Assembly (NCBI GenBank): GCA_963575745.1 | Contig: CAUYUJ010017849.1 | Location: 318,926-382,925 of the forward strand | DNA: 64,000 nt | Reading direction: 5' to 3' | DNA from: Prorocentrum cordatum | Lineage: Eukaryota > Sar > Dinophyceae > Prorocentrales > Prorocentraceae | In this document: in pieces, positions 1-11,100 of the stretch | How positions within the stretch are numbered: position 1 is the first letter of the stretch | How the letters are laid out: every line of letters starts with the position of its first letter | The notes under the pieces: generated by a model | What the model saw: only the letters and a program-made list of their open reading frames with translations | What the model was told of the DNA's origin: nothing | The model's database searches: none | Program-made: the position numbers and the translations under genes

Positions 1-243
1 AATTTCTCAAGATTTCTCAAATCTCTCAGACTGTAAGAAAGAGTGTCTGACTGGGAAGAACCCAGTTTACCGGGAAACGCTCCAGCTTACAAAGAACAAA
101 TGTTTCTCACAAGGGGTGCCCAGCGTGCTAAGGTTCAAATGGTTCTGGGTTCTTTTTATTACTCCCCCTGGGGCTTCGGTCCACTTCGCCGGCCACCCGG
201 AAAGCTCCCCAAATCCCCCTCTTATGGTCCACATCGCCTCTAA

Positions 244-880
244 GACGGCCGGGGGTGGCTAACATGGCCTCCAAGATGCCTCCAAGACGCCTCCAAGACG
301 GCCAAGATGGCCCCAAGAGAGCCCTAGATGGCCCCAAGATGCACCCAAGAAGGCCCAAGATGCACCCAAGACGGCCCAAGATGCACCCAAGACGGCCCAA
401 GCTGGGCCAATATGGCCCAACAGGCTCCGAAGAGGCCTCCAAGACGGCCCGACAAATCATCAAGAGGTCCTCGAGGAAGGCCCGAGGAAGCCAAAACCCT
501 GGAATTTCCTAAACAGATTTTTATGTTAAAACGGATTTTCACATTTGCTTCAAAACGACCTTCCGACAGTCCAAGACGACCCCAAGTGGCCCCCAAGGCT
601 GCCTCAAGATCGCCCGAGGCCTCCAAGATGGCCCCAGGACGGCCTAAAAGGGTCCCAAGACGGCCCCCAATCCCAAGAGGGCCCCAAGACGGCCCAGAGA
701 GGTTCCCAAGATGGCTTCCGATGGCGTCGGACGCGCCAGGAACGCCGCAAGACGGCCGAAGAGACCCCCGAGAAGCCCCCGAAGGCCCCCAAGAGGCCCA
801 AGGAGGCCCCCAAGAGGCCTCCAAAGGTGCCCCCAGGAAACTCCAAGGAGACCTCAAGAATGACGCACGAGGCTCCCGAG
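244..880 (+). repeat. CCAAGA-family dispersed repeat, copy 1
   Basis: Quasi-tandem array of an 11-14 base motif of the form CCCAAGAnGGCC (for example three successive units ending in AAGATGCACC near 335-400). It is interrupted at about 495-560 by an A/T-richer spacer. Both strands stay open for long stretches, which produces Arg/Pro-rich or Gly/Trp/Leu-rich artefact ORFs with no domain; I do not treat these as genes. Related copies lie at 2209-2735 and 4750-5330 (same orientation) and around 39.1-42.8 kb (reverse). Confidence 0.8.
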
Positions 881-2033
881 AAATCTCATCCTTTTCCTCC
901 TCCTCCTCCTCCATGTCCCTCCCTCTCTTCATCCTCCTCTTCCTCGCCCACGTGTTCCCCAGACGGTTTCCACAGCGGCTGGGGGAACACCTGGTCCGAT
1001 CTTTTGTTCAAGCTCTGGACCCAAACGTTTGGCCATAGAGGCGCTTTTCAAAAAGGCAAGTGGCGGCGGTGATTCGCCGTCGGCGTCTTCGATACCTGGA
1101 ATCGCTGAAGTGTTGACTCTCGAACGGGGACTAGGTGTTCAAACATTTAAGCATTAGAATCCCGCTGAACTTGACACGGGCCCCTAACGAGTGGCCTGCT
1201 TCTGCTTCCGACAAGAACAAGATCTGCGCAATCTCTCTTGGTGACGACCGCAGGTCCCGTAAGGGGAACCCATCCCGGGGGGAAACGCTGCCCAGACGAA
1301 CGGCGAGTGGTCGACTTCCGCCTGTGGTAACTTGATTAGCTCGATCATCTAATTTGAAATTCAACTATACGGTGGGGGCATTGGATCCGGAAACCTTCGA
1401 TAAGGAATCCAGGGTCTGGAAGTCAGTGGAAAGCCAATCTTGGATTGGCCATGGATATCACCGCCGCCCTCATCAGAGAAGGAACCCTCCAGGGTCTGAA
1501 GCCTCCTGGGCACGTTCATTGACGAACGCCCCCACCGTATTGATGGATGCGTGGCGAACGGAATTGTAGTCATGCCGCTGCACTGGTAGTACCATTTCCA
1601 CGTTTGCCGACCAGGAAAGAACAACATCACTTGGCTTGTACTTACTTGTTTCTTCTGCTGGACATGCAGACTATGTCAGAACTGCTGGCTTTGGAGAGCA
1701 GCACGTCGATCTTCAGACATCGATCCTCGAATGCCTTCCGATGTGACAAAACAAATATGCACATTACTGTGCGACTGTGGAGCACATATGATGTCTCCGG
1801 CTTCAGGGCCTTAGAATGCACGAGGGGGCCTGTCGGTGTCTTGCGGCTGTCTGGGAGGGTACTAGGGCCAGGGCCGTTTTGTCGGGTCTTCGGGTCAGAA
1901 CCGTCTAAGACGAATTTGGACAATCTTGGGCTGGTCGTGGAGCGTTTGAGGACCCTCGTGTGTAAGAGATGGTGCCGCACAATATCCTAGCGTGGTCCCA
2001 CCTGGGCGTCCTTGCGAACTCTGCCCATCCTGA
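881..2033. other. No gene recognised; short CCT tract then unique sequence
   Basis: A CCT-rich run (about 891-945) ends the first repeat copy. From about 1040 to 2030 the sequence is unique-looking. Short open stretches exist on both strands (1547-1990 plus, 1642-1980 minus), but neither shows a domain and they contradict each other, so I call nothing. Confidence 0.5.
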
Positions 2034-2735
2034 CTCTGTGGTGTAATCCGCCACTGTGCCTCTGGGCACGGAGTGGGCGTGTCCTCAGATCCTTTGCCTA
2101 CTCCCCTGAGCCTCAGTCCTCATCCTGAGGATTCTTAGAAGGCCCGGAGCCCAAATTTTCAAATCTCCTGGGGCTTGCCGCATCCTGTCGGGGATCTGGC
2201 GCATCTTCTCACATGACTTGTTCGGGCCCAAGAGGGCCTCAACACGAACCCCAGAGAGCCCCAAGAAGCCCCTAAGACGGTCCAAGAGGGCCCCGAGTCG
2301 CCGAACGATCGCCCCAAGACGTCCAAGACGGCCTCAAGACGCCCCCAGAAGCACCCATAACGCTTCAAGAGGCCTCCAAAGATGGCCCCAAGAGGCACAA
2401 ATCATTGATTTGTTCTCGCCATTTTGGCTTCCCGACGCTCCAAGATGGCCCAACAGACAAGATCGCCCCAAGACAGCCCCAGAGGCCCCCAATTGGGCCC
2501 CCAGACGGCCCAAGGGGGGCCCGATACAACCCAACAGGCCCTCAGTGGGCCCAAAGATGCCCCAAGAGGCCCCCAAGATGCCGCAAGAGGCCCTCAAGAG
2601 GCTCCCAAGAGTCTCCACAACTGGCCCCAAGAGGCCCCCGAGAGTACCCCGAAGAGACCCCAAGACGCATTCCTGAGAACTCTGACCAACAACCCAGGCA
2701 CGGTGGCGGCATGGGCCAAAGGCCATTCGATAGAA
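2034..2735 (+). repeat. CCAAGA-family dispersed repeat, copy 2, with head and tail
   Basis: This copy defines the ends of the family. The head at about 2050-2093 contains CTCTGGGCACGGAGTGGGCG and recurs at 4628-4675. Then about 110 bases lead into a TTCGGGCCCAAGAGGGCC block and the quasi-tandem array (2225-2680), broken by a unique spacer with AAATCATTGAT at 2399 that also recurs in copy 3. The tail at 2686-2735 carries AACCCAGGCACGG followed by GGCCATT, and is found again at 43743-43790. A shared head, spacer and tail make this a bounded repeat family rather than random low complexity. Confidence 0.7.
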
Positions 2736-3042
2736 ATGCGGCGGGTGGTCAGAACCCGCGCGGTCGATCCGCTTGTTTTCAGCAGTCAGTCTGCAGGAAT
2801 GGCGATGATCGGAGAAATGAAAGGAGCAAGAGACAAAGAAAATATGGAGATGTCCTGTGCCTCAGAATGTTGAGCGCGTCTAGAACGTAGACTTCGTCGC
2901 AGCCCTTGCCGGTGTGACGAGGTCGTGTAGACCTGAAGCGGGGCGTGCGTTGTGGGGCGCACGTCGCATACACGTATTCATTTGTCGTGCAATCGAACAT
3001 CTTGTGCCTACTGTCAATGCACGAACCCAACTAGTCAACTAG

Positions 3043-4368
3043 TCAGCGAAGTCGCTTCAGCGCCTGTGCTGCTGCAGTCTGCACGCCCACGTCTTCGTCG
3101 TCCAGGCAAGCCTCAACGACCGCAACGGCACTCTCGTCGCCTCGGTCGGCTATCTGCACGAGGGCTCGCAACGCCCCCTTGCGCACTCCTGCGTGCCAGT
3201 CCGTGAGGCAGACGACGACCGCAGACCGTGCGGCCAAGCGGTCCGCACCCAAGCTCCTGCCGGCAACGGCGGTAAGCGCCTCCAGCGCGGCGAGGCGCAC
3301 CTCAACGCTGCCGTCTGCCAGCCGGTCGGCCGCAGCAGACACCACAGTGGAGTCGATGGGGTCTGCCAGCTGTGCGAACGCGCGCAGAGCGCTGCCCCTG
3401 ACCACGGCTGACTCGTCTTCCAGGCACCCCTTCACCGAGCAAAGCGCGCGTGCGTTACCTCTCTCGGCGATCTGCAGGAGCCCCTCCACAGCCGCGGCCC
3501 TGACACTCATCTCCCCGTGCGCCAGGCAGGCCGACAGGGCTTCGACAGCAGCCGCATCGCCGCGAGCTCTTCTTGCTAAGAAGCCCTCCATGGCCCGCAG
3601 CAGGACGTTGTACGAGCTCCTCTGCCCGCAGCACACAAACTTGTCGGTCATGTGCGGCACAATGGCCTCCAGAGCTTGGGCGCTGCCCCCCTTCGCAAAG
3701 GCGGCGAGCGCAGCTGCTGCGCTGTCCCTGACGCCGCGCTCCTTGTGCGCCGCGAGCGCCGAGGCGGTGGCGACGGCGTCGGGGCAGGTCCACGCCACGC
3801 TGCCCGACAGACCCTGCACGGCAGCCTCGCGGACCACCGCGCTGGGATCGCCCAGGCAGCCTGCGAGCGTCCGCGAGACCCCCACGCCTGGCGCGGCTTG
3901 CGGCAAGCGTGCCAACGCAGAAACTGCAGACTGTCGGACCTCTGCGCGCTCGTGCCGCAGTCGTGCAGTGACCGCGGCGACCACCTCCTCTTGGCAAATG
4001 CCGCCCTGCTCTGCAAGCCGAGCGAGAGCGCTGCCGGCCGAGCCCCGAACAGCGGCATCACCATCCTCGAGGCAGGCGGCAACGAGGTGGAGCCGCTGCA
4101 CGCCGGCTCCCAGATCCTGGTGAGCCAGCCGAGCGAGGCCCTGCAGTGCGGCACGGCGCCGCCCGGAGCCGGCGGGCCCACACAGCTGCGCAGTCAGCCT
4201 GGCGGCGAGCAGCCTGCAGAAGAAAGCCGCACCCTGGGCGCCCGCCAGCCGGAGTGCGGCGAGCTCGGGGGCCCCACAAGCGTCCCAGCATCCCGACAGG
4301 GCAGCCCAGGAGATCTCCAGGTGGCCCTGGGTGGCCGCTGGCCCCGTGGTGGCGGCCACTGCAGACAT
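3043..4368 (-). CDS. HEAT-repeat (armadillo-like helical) protein
   Basis: A solenoid scaffold protein expected to act in protein-protein binding; the partner is unknown. About 441 residues from the ATG at 4368 to a TGA at 3043-3045. At least nine repeats of roughly 30-40 residues carry the signature (A/S)VR-x-(S/A)A-x-x-AL-x-x-(L/I)A, for instance AAVRGSAGSALARLAEQ, AEVRQSAVSALARLPQ, RGVRDSAAAALAAFAK, VEVRLAALEALTAVAGR and AGVRKGALRALVQIADR, continuing to the C-terminus. The frame stays open upstream to 4704, with other ATGs at 4704 and 4581. I prefer 4368 because the first codons of the longer form overlap the dispersed-repeat head at 4628-4675 and the extra sequence has no repeat character. 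High-GC coding with a clean frame suggests a functional intronless gene or one large exon. No SL relic was seen upstream. Confidence 0.75.
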   Translation of the reverse strand: MSAVAATTGPAATQGHLEISWAALSGCWDACGAPELAALRLAGAQGAAFFCRLLAARLTAQLCGPAGSGRRRAALQGLARLAHQDLGAGVQRLHLVAACLEDGDAAVRGSAGSALARLAEQGGICQEEVVAAVTARLRHERAEVRQSAVSALARLPQAAPGVGVSRTLAGCLGDPSAVVREAAVQGLSGSVAWTCPDAVATASALAAHKERGVRDSAAAALAAFAKGGSAQALEAIVPHMTDKFVCCGQRSSYNVLLRAMEGFLARRARGDAAAVEALSACLAHGEMSVRAAAVEGLLQIAERGNARALCSVKGCLEDESAVVRGSALRAFAQLADPIDSTVVSAAADRLADGSVEVRLAALEALTAVAGRSLGADRLAARSAVVVCLTDWHAGVRKGALRALVQIADRGDESAVAVVEACLDDEDVGVQTAAAQALKRLR

Positions 4369-4615
4369 CGCGCCGAAGCCCGGAGGCGGAGCCGGACCGT
4401 CGACGTGCCCGAGCCGATAAGGCTGAAGCCCAAATGGCCATAGACCCCTCGGGAACTGCGCTGGGCCTGCGAGGGGCAAAGGAGAAACGCGGGGCACATC
4501 AAGCGACCCACGCTTGACGAGAAGCGGTGGGCAGAACGCTCGGACAAAGAGGAGGACGCGCACTGGACTGTCATCCGGCATAGCTTTTGAGGACCGTCCG
4601 CGCGCGCCTGCGACT

Positions 4616-5330
4616 AGACGAGCATATCCGCCACCGCGCCTCTGGGCACGGAGTGGGCGTGTCCTGAGCTCCTGTCCCGAACCGAGCCCCCTAATAAGCC
4701 TCAAACCTCAATCCTGAGCCCACTAGGGTCAGGACCTTGTGGGGTCATCTCGCTTGACTTTTTCGGAGCCTAGAGGGCCCCAGGACATACTATGGGGGCC
4801 CCGAGGCCCCAAAATGGTTCAAGGTCCCGAGTCGCCGAACGGTTGCTCCAAGACGCTCAAGATGGCCCCCACACGGCCCAAGAGGTCTACAAGACGCCCC
4901 CAAGAGGCCTCCAAGAGGCTTGCCAAGAGGACCCCACGATGCCAAAATCATTGATGTTCCTTAGGTTTCTCAACGGGTTTGGCCTATTCGTCTTCTCGGT
5001 TCACCCACGCTCCAACACAGCCTGCCCAAGACCGCCTCAAGGCGGCCCAAGACGCCCCCAAGAAGGCAGGCCCAAAGACTGCCTAAAAAGCGCCCAAGGC
5101 GGCCCAAGAGAGACCCAAGACGGTGCCAAGAGGGGGACCACGAATTCAAGCTCCAGGAGGCCCCAGGAAGCCCCAAGAGCGCCCCGAGAGGTCCCACGAA
5201 GTACCCAAGAGGCCTCCAAGAGACGCCCAAGTGGCTCCAAGAGGCACCAAGACGGCGCCCCAGCGGGCTCAAGTGTCCCCAAGAGACCCCCGAGAGGCCT
5301 CCCACGAGATCCCAACCAACTTTCAAGAGC
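4616..5330 (+). repeat. CCAAGA-family dispersed repeat, copy 3
   Basis: Head at 4628-4675 (CTCTGGGCACGGAGTGGGCG, shared with copy 2), TTCGGAGCCTAGAGGGCCCC transition at 4759, quasi-tandem array 4790-5330 with an internal AT-richer spacer containing AAATCATTGAT at 4945, as in copy 2. The head overlaps the upstream extension of the HEAT-repeat ORF. Confidence 0.7.
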
Positions 5331-7569
5331 CCACTGTCGTCGTCGTCGTTGTCGTCCTCTCCTTCTTCGCCCACCATATCCTATTCATGCGTGACGCGCC
5401 AACAGAATTTGGGCCCACACGTTTACAGAAGTGAGGGGGCTGAGCAGCCAAAACATTACATACTTTCTCAAACGCGTGACCCTCTTGCGCTGAGCGGACG
5501 TCATAGCCGCGCTCTCATTCAAACGCCTGCCAATGGCGGTTCAGATTCGCAACTCTGCAGCGCTTCCACCACACAGCTCAGACGCGCAACCCAGCCACGC
5601 TCTAATGACATTCTTTCGCCGCGATAACAAAACGTACCCCAGATACGCAGTGTTGTACAATAATGGCCGAGGAAGCTTCCCGACAGCCCACGCACCTTCT
5701 CAGATGCTCCAAGAGGCCGACAAGACAGCGTTGATACACGCTCAAACGCGGCCCCCCAGAGGCTTCAAAACTGCCTCCAAGATCCCCCCGAAAGGCCTCA
5801 GACGAGATCCCAACGACCATCCAATAGACCTCATCCCTCCTATCCCCACCCCAACACGGTGGCGGGATGAACGCGACGGCCACTAAAGACAGCCGGGCAG
5901 TGGCAAAGGTGAGGCTTGGCAAGACCGGGTTTGGCGATGTGTGCCAGAGGGGGGGGGGCCTGCGGCGCCGCGTCGAGTCGCTGCAGAGCGAGCCCCCCGC
6001 CGCGCGCGCTGCCGTCAGTCGAGCAGCAGACGGGCAACGCCAGGCCTGGTTTGACGAGTCTGTCCAAGGGGGCCGCAGCCCGCGCGCCCAGGCGCACAAG
6101 GTGGCATATACATATATGTGTGTGTATGCTTTGGGGTCTCCGAGCCCGTCGCTGCTCGGCTTCCGTGGGTCCTTGCTGGATCCAGCTCTCCTCATCTGCT
6201 GCAGTCGGCACGCACGTGCGCCTTCCATGGAGCATGACCGACGGTCGAGTGGGAGAGCTGTCGAGCAAGTCTGGCTGCACACGATCGCCGATTCCCCATC
6301 CTGAATTCGGTAGTCGTTTGTAAGAGCCCGTGTGATGATGCTTTGGCAGCGCGAGGAGGCCTGTTCCTTACCGCCCCGATGCTCGTTCCAACATGCCTCT
6401 CGCGAGAGCACTAGACGTGTACAAGCTGAAGGTTATATCACCAGAGTCTGCAGGCGAAAAGGTCTCGCCCACCCTCTACCACGGCACTCCCTCCTCATGC
6501 TCCTCCTGCCCCTCCTGCCCCCCCGACCAAACCAAAAGGTTCCGATACTACTGCTTCCCGGACCTGTCCCAGGGTGCGTTCTGACCAGAATCTCGATGCG
6601 AATCCAGCGGTGGCGACAAGGGAGAGGCAGCAGGCAGCGGTATGGGTACCCTTTCATCCCCTGATCTCCTGCCCACACCTTTCTTCTCCTCCCCCTCCTC
6701 CTCCTCCTCCTCCTCCTCCTCCTCCTCCTCCTCCTTCTCCTCCTCCTCCCCCCCTCCCTCTCCCCATCCCCCTCTCCTCCTCCTCTTCCTCCTCTTCCTC
6801 CTCCTCCTCGCCCCATCTCCCTCCCCCTCCTGCGGAGAACGATGGGGCAGCCCCTGCCGCCCGCACGGGGCCTGGGAACGCTGCCGCCCTCCTCGTGCGC
6901 CAGCGGCCGCTTGGCGCCCCGCGCCTCCTGCGGGCCTCCGTGCTCTGGCACGCCAGCCTGCCGCAGCCGAGAATCTGCGCTCCGCCCCGAGGCCCAGCCG
7001 CACCAAAGAGCACCATCACAGAGCACCCCGCAGGCCTCGATCACGATTCCCCTCCACCAGCCGCACCAACCTCGGCGCTCGACTGCTCACATGCGCCTGC
7101 GTATGCTTCTCCGTCCGAACCTGCGCCTGTGCAATTTTGCTCAGAGCGCGTGCGCATTTGAACCGACACATTCCCCCTACTCCCCCTCGCTTCCATCTTT
7201 TTCTCTCCAGGAAGCTTCCAAGGACCTCCAGAGACGTCCATGGCATCTGAAGGCGTGCAGACACCTCCGAAAGCCTCCAGAAAACCTTCCAACACGACCT
7301 CCTGCCCCCCCACGGGATGGTGGGGCGCCAGGAGAGAGGGAGGGCCCCGAGGAGGAGGGAGGAGGTTGGAGGAGGGAGGCGAGTCTGGGAAGGAGGAGGG
7401 AGGAGCAAGACGAACATCAATGGAGGCCAGCGTGTCTCCACAGTCGCTGCTTGAATCGGTCTTTGGGCCAGCATGCAGCCGAAGAGTGGCGGTCCGCCCC
7501 TGCCCTCGCGCTCCGTCCCCTCTTGTTCACAACGCTCCCCGAACTAAGCGGGCGGCACTCTTACCGTGT
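5331..7569. other. No gene recognised; CCT microsatellite at 6688-6815
   Basis: Short degenerate CCAAGA-like units recur at 5700-5830. The rest to 6680 is unique-looking, with only contradictory short frames. A long (TCC)n-type polypyrimidine tract at 6688-6815 gives poly-Ser/Pro/Leu artefact frames. Nothing downstream to 7569 shows a domain. Confidence 0.5.
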
Positions 7570-7672
7570 CCTGTCCCCATCCTGCGGCTTGGAACCGCTG
7601 CACGATGGAGGGGGCGCCAAGAGGAGGAGGAGGAGGAGGAGGAGGAGGAGGAGGAGGAGGAGGAGGAGGAGA
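7570..7672 (+). repeat. 51-bp motif plus GGA microsatellite, copy A
   Basis: 7570-7620 (starting CCTGTCCCCATCCTGCGGCT and ending GCGCCAA) is repeated at 12550-12600 with about 6 differences. Each copy is followed at once by a (GAGGAGGAG)n run, here 7621-7672. The two copies flank the LINE at 8199-12486 in the same orientation. Confidence 0.75.
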
Positions 7673-8198
7673 CGACGTAACCAAGAAGGTCCGTCCGACC
7701 GCCAACCTCGACCTCGGTCGACGCGAACGCATCGACAGAGGGAGAGCGGGTCCCAGCTGGGTGGCGCTTGGGTTCATTTTCGGCCTCCCGAAGGGCGTCG
7801 CAACCCGTTGCCACTTCCGCCACCAGGAGGGCCCGCGCAAAAAATGGCGCTCGCAGCAGACCAGATGTGAGGAGATTCGCCTCGCGAACGAGGGCAAAAA
7901 AGAGGGTGGAAGGACAGAGCCTGTCATTGCATGACAGGCCCCACCCCCCTAAAGAATGAGCCGAGAGGCGCAGGGCACTGCGGGAGAGTCATCGACTGCA
8001 ACATGCCAACGCCTCTGGTGCCTCTGTCAATCCCACATCCAACCCATGCCCGTCCTGCCCCAGCCCCTCCGAGAGATTGAGAGTGCACGCGGCGCTGTGC
8101 GAGAGAGGCCTCGATCGCACAGCAAGCTAGGTTATGAATGTGACCCCCACCCCTGATATTCACACCGGCCCAACACGAATAAAGAAGAGGGCACGTGC
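7673..8198. other. LINE 3' flank, no gene recognised
   Basis: Sequence downstream of the LINE ORF2 stop (minus strand). It may include its 3' UTR. I see no poly(A)/poly(T) tract that would mark the 3' end. Confidence 0.4.
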
Positions 8199-11100
8199 TT
8201 ATCTTTCGAGTGCCAACTCTGCGGCACCTCGAATGTCGGTGGCCTGCTGCAATGTCATAGTTTGCGCCCTCGGCGCTTTATGGTACATCTGGAAGGCAAG
8301 TGCTGTCGCCTTAAGGCACTCGGCTCGACTGAGCTCGGCGCCTTCGATCTGATAATCGCTCTCTTCCCCGAGGCCTAGGAGAGTGAGCGGGCTGGCTGGA
8401 AAGTGCCTGCGTGCCCATGCTGGGTGGCAGGCGCAATGATAATATAATCTTGGGCAGTTCAAATAGTGCGATATCGCATCTGGGGCAGTGCACCCCCAGA
8501 CGCAGCTGGTTGGGGGGTGCCCGATATGGAGTCTGTGGGTGGTCGTCCACGCGCCACACAGCGTTTTGAAAATGCTCCACTGCCAGGACGGCTTGAGGGT
8601 CGCAAGGCAAGTTTTGCATGCAGCCCACCTCCCAACGACCGACCTCAGCCCCCCAGGAATCTCCACTTGCCAAGCGAGCAGCCTCTTGCCAAGAGTGGTG
8701 TGAAAGGAATCGGGAAAGGCAAATGGGCGGAGCGTGCGTGCAAATATCCTCTGCGGATGAGGGCGAAGGGCTTCCTGTTCCGCACGTGCGGTGTGCTCGC
8801 GCGCTGCTCGAAATGCATCTCGCCACCCAGCAGCATTAGGGAAGCGAGGAGGCGGCAACCTTGAACGTTCTAGAAATTGGGCGATTGAAAATGGTCGCCG
8901 CCAGCACGGTGCCGAGAACTTTCCTGCAATAATGCGAACGATGGTAGCATTGTCCTGCGCATGCTGCTTCAGGCTAGACAACGCTCTCTGCCAAACATGA
9001 TTCAGTGTGCGAAATGATGCACGCCATGCACTAGCCCAGCCAAGCAGCTGGACAGAGGACGGGGCAATGGCTAAAAACGATGGGAGGGCATTCAGATCGG
9101 CGAGGCTGAGGCTGTTCGGCGGGAGCCTGAGCAGCTTGTGCAATGCCTGATGCTCTAGCTTACGAATCATGGCGGGGATCGGAAAGAGCTGGGCAAGATA
9201 CGACAGGGTCGAGAGGGCAGTCGTGTTGTACAACATTGACAGAACAGACGGCGCAGCCCCTGAGTGTGGTAGCGCAACTGTACGCGTCCACCATTTCTCC
9301 GCTGCTGGGGACCAAATCATACTGAGAATTGCCTCGGGACCCATTTCGACCCCAAGATAAGTCGTGTGGCCAGCGATTTTAAAGTTGGCCCATTCAGGAA
9401 TCAACCGACGGAGCTCACTTCGGACCGCGTCCTGGATTTCAGGCGTGCATTCGGTCCAAAGGGGGACCAGGACGCATTTGGCTCCTTGAAGCCTGAGGCA
9501 CGCAAAACGCTCGACGTCCCGAAAAACTTTGGCCACAGGGACCAGGTCCTGAAGGCGAGGCATCACCATCCCCACGTCGTCCGCACACCCGCCCAAAGAG
9601 CCCTTGTGGTGCCTCGCCCTCGGGAGCTGCGTGGCAGCATGAAGGCATCTAAGGATCGGATCCATTGCCAATGCCCATAGCGAGCCAGACAAGGGGCAGC
9701 CCTGGAGAACTCCAGAGCAAAGATGAAATAAAAAGACGATCTGATTTTGGATCCGAGCGAAGCCTCTAGGGAGGAAGTAGAGGGCACGAATGAAGTGGAG
9801 GAAGCCTGTCGGGAGCCCAGCCCTACTCAGAATCTCGAACAGCCACTGATGGCCGAGGGACGGGAAGGCCGCCTCCACATCGTAGGCGGCGAAGATCGGA
9901 AGGTCCTGGGCAGCCTCTGGGTTGATGCTCGCCTTTCGGGCCTCGGCATCCAGCGTGACGATATTCGACAGGAAGTTACGGCCTGGGATGAAACCTTGTT
10001 GGGACTCATGGGCGCTCTGTTGGGCAACCTGACGGATCTGAAAGTTAGCAGCAGATGCCATTATCTTTGTGTCCGTGTTCCTGAGGCTAAGAGGACGGAC
10101 CTTTGCAGGTGACCGTATACATCCTTGGGCATCTTCGGGCTCCGAACCTTTAGGGAGAAACGCGAAGAGGCTGTCGTTGAGCTCCATGGGGACTGCGTGG
10201 CCTCCAAACAGATAAGTCATGAGATTGTGTAGCACTGTTAGTTGTTCTGGGCGAGCTTTCCATGCTGTGTACGAAAGCTGGTCGGGTCCAGGGGCCGAAC
10301 GTCGCGCACATCTGAGAGCACGTCCTAAATCACCTTCTGTTGGAAGTCTAAGAGGTAGAAGGGGACGCGGTGGGGCAACTCGATCAAGATACTCCTGAAG
10401 GGGCTCCTCCTGGACTAGTTTCGCACCGAAGATGGACTTCCAGTGGGAGGTCAGGGCGATGGCGATCTTTTCGGGGTCACGGGCGACTGGTGAGTGCTGA
10501 AGGCTCTCGGGTTTTATCCCCGCAAGAACGAGACGACGGGTCTTGGGGGCCCACAATGACGCTCGTCGCTTATGCATCCGTGCCGCTCGTCTCTCATCCT
10601 CGATCACCGCTCCGTCCCCCTTGGATGCCCTGCTTTCGGCAAGCCTGGCCTCCCTCATCTGGTAGTCGTAGTTGATGGCACGCATCAAGGCGCCGAACTC
10701 CTGCCGCTCGCCGAGCTCGACGCAGCCGTTGGAGACGGTCAGGAAGCGCTCGCCGTCGGCCGTGGTGGCCATCAGCTTGTAGGCGGTGCCAACATCGTTG
10801 CGCCAGACACATCGTGAGATAGCTCGGAGCGTGATAAGGCGCCCCCCCTTGGCACGAGGGTCCTTGGCGGAAATCGGCATGCGCTGCAACTCATTGCGGA
10901 CTTGGCGTGCCGCCTCAGACATGAAGTCCTTCATGCATCTCCACTGGTAGACCGCAGGAAATCGATGTAGTTGTGCAGCATCGAGAAGCTGACCGAGAAT
11001 TTCACCATAGCGCGGATCTCGAAGGACGTGCTCTGGTATGCCTGTCTGTTCACTCTGGCGGGCTCGATCCCTAAGATGCAGGGTGATCGGCGTGTGGTCG

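Noticed and set aside
328-1072. Long overlapping Arg/Pro-rich and Gly/Trp/Leu-rich frames on both strands
   Set aside because: They are translations of the CCAAGA quasi-tandem repeat. All frames stay open because the unit lacks stops, and no domain is present.
1120-1370. Possible ribosomal RNA similarity (CCCGCTGAACTT-like string)
   Set aside because: Only a few words match. No extended rRNA core motifs or neighbours were found.
2401-2440. GCCATTTTGGCT at 2418, a 12-base match to the SL core
   Set aside because: No match to the rest of the leader, no gene downstream, and it lies in the spacer of a repeat family. Judged chance.
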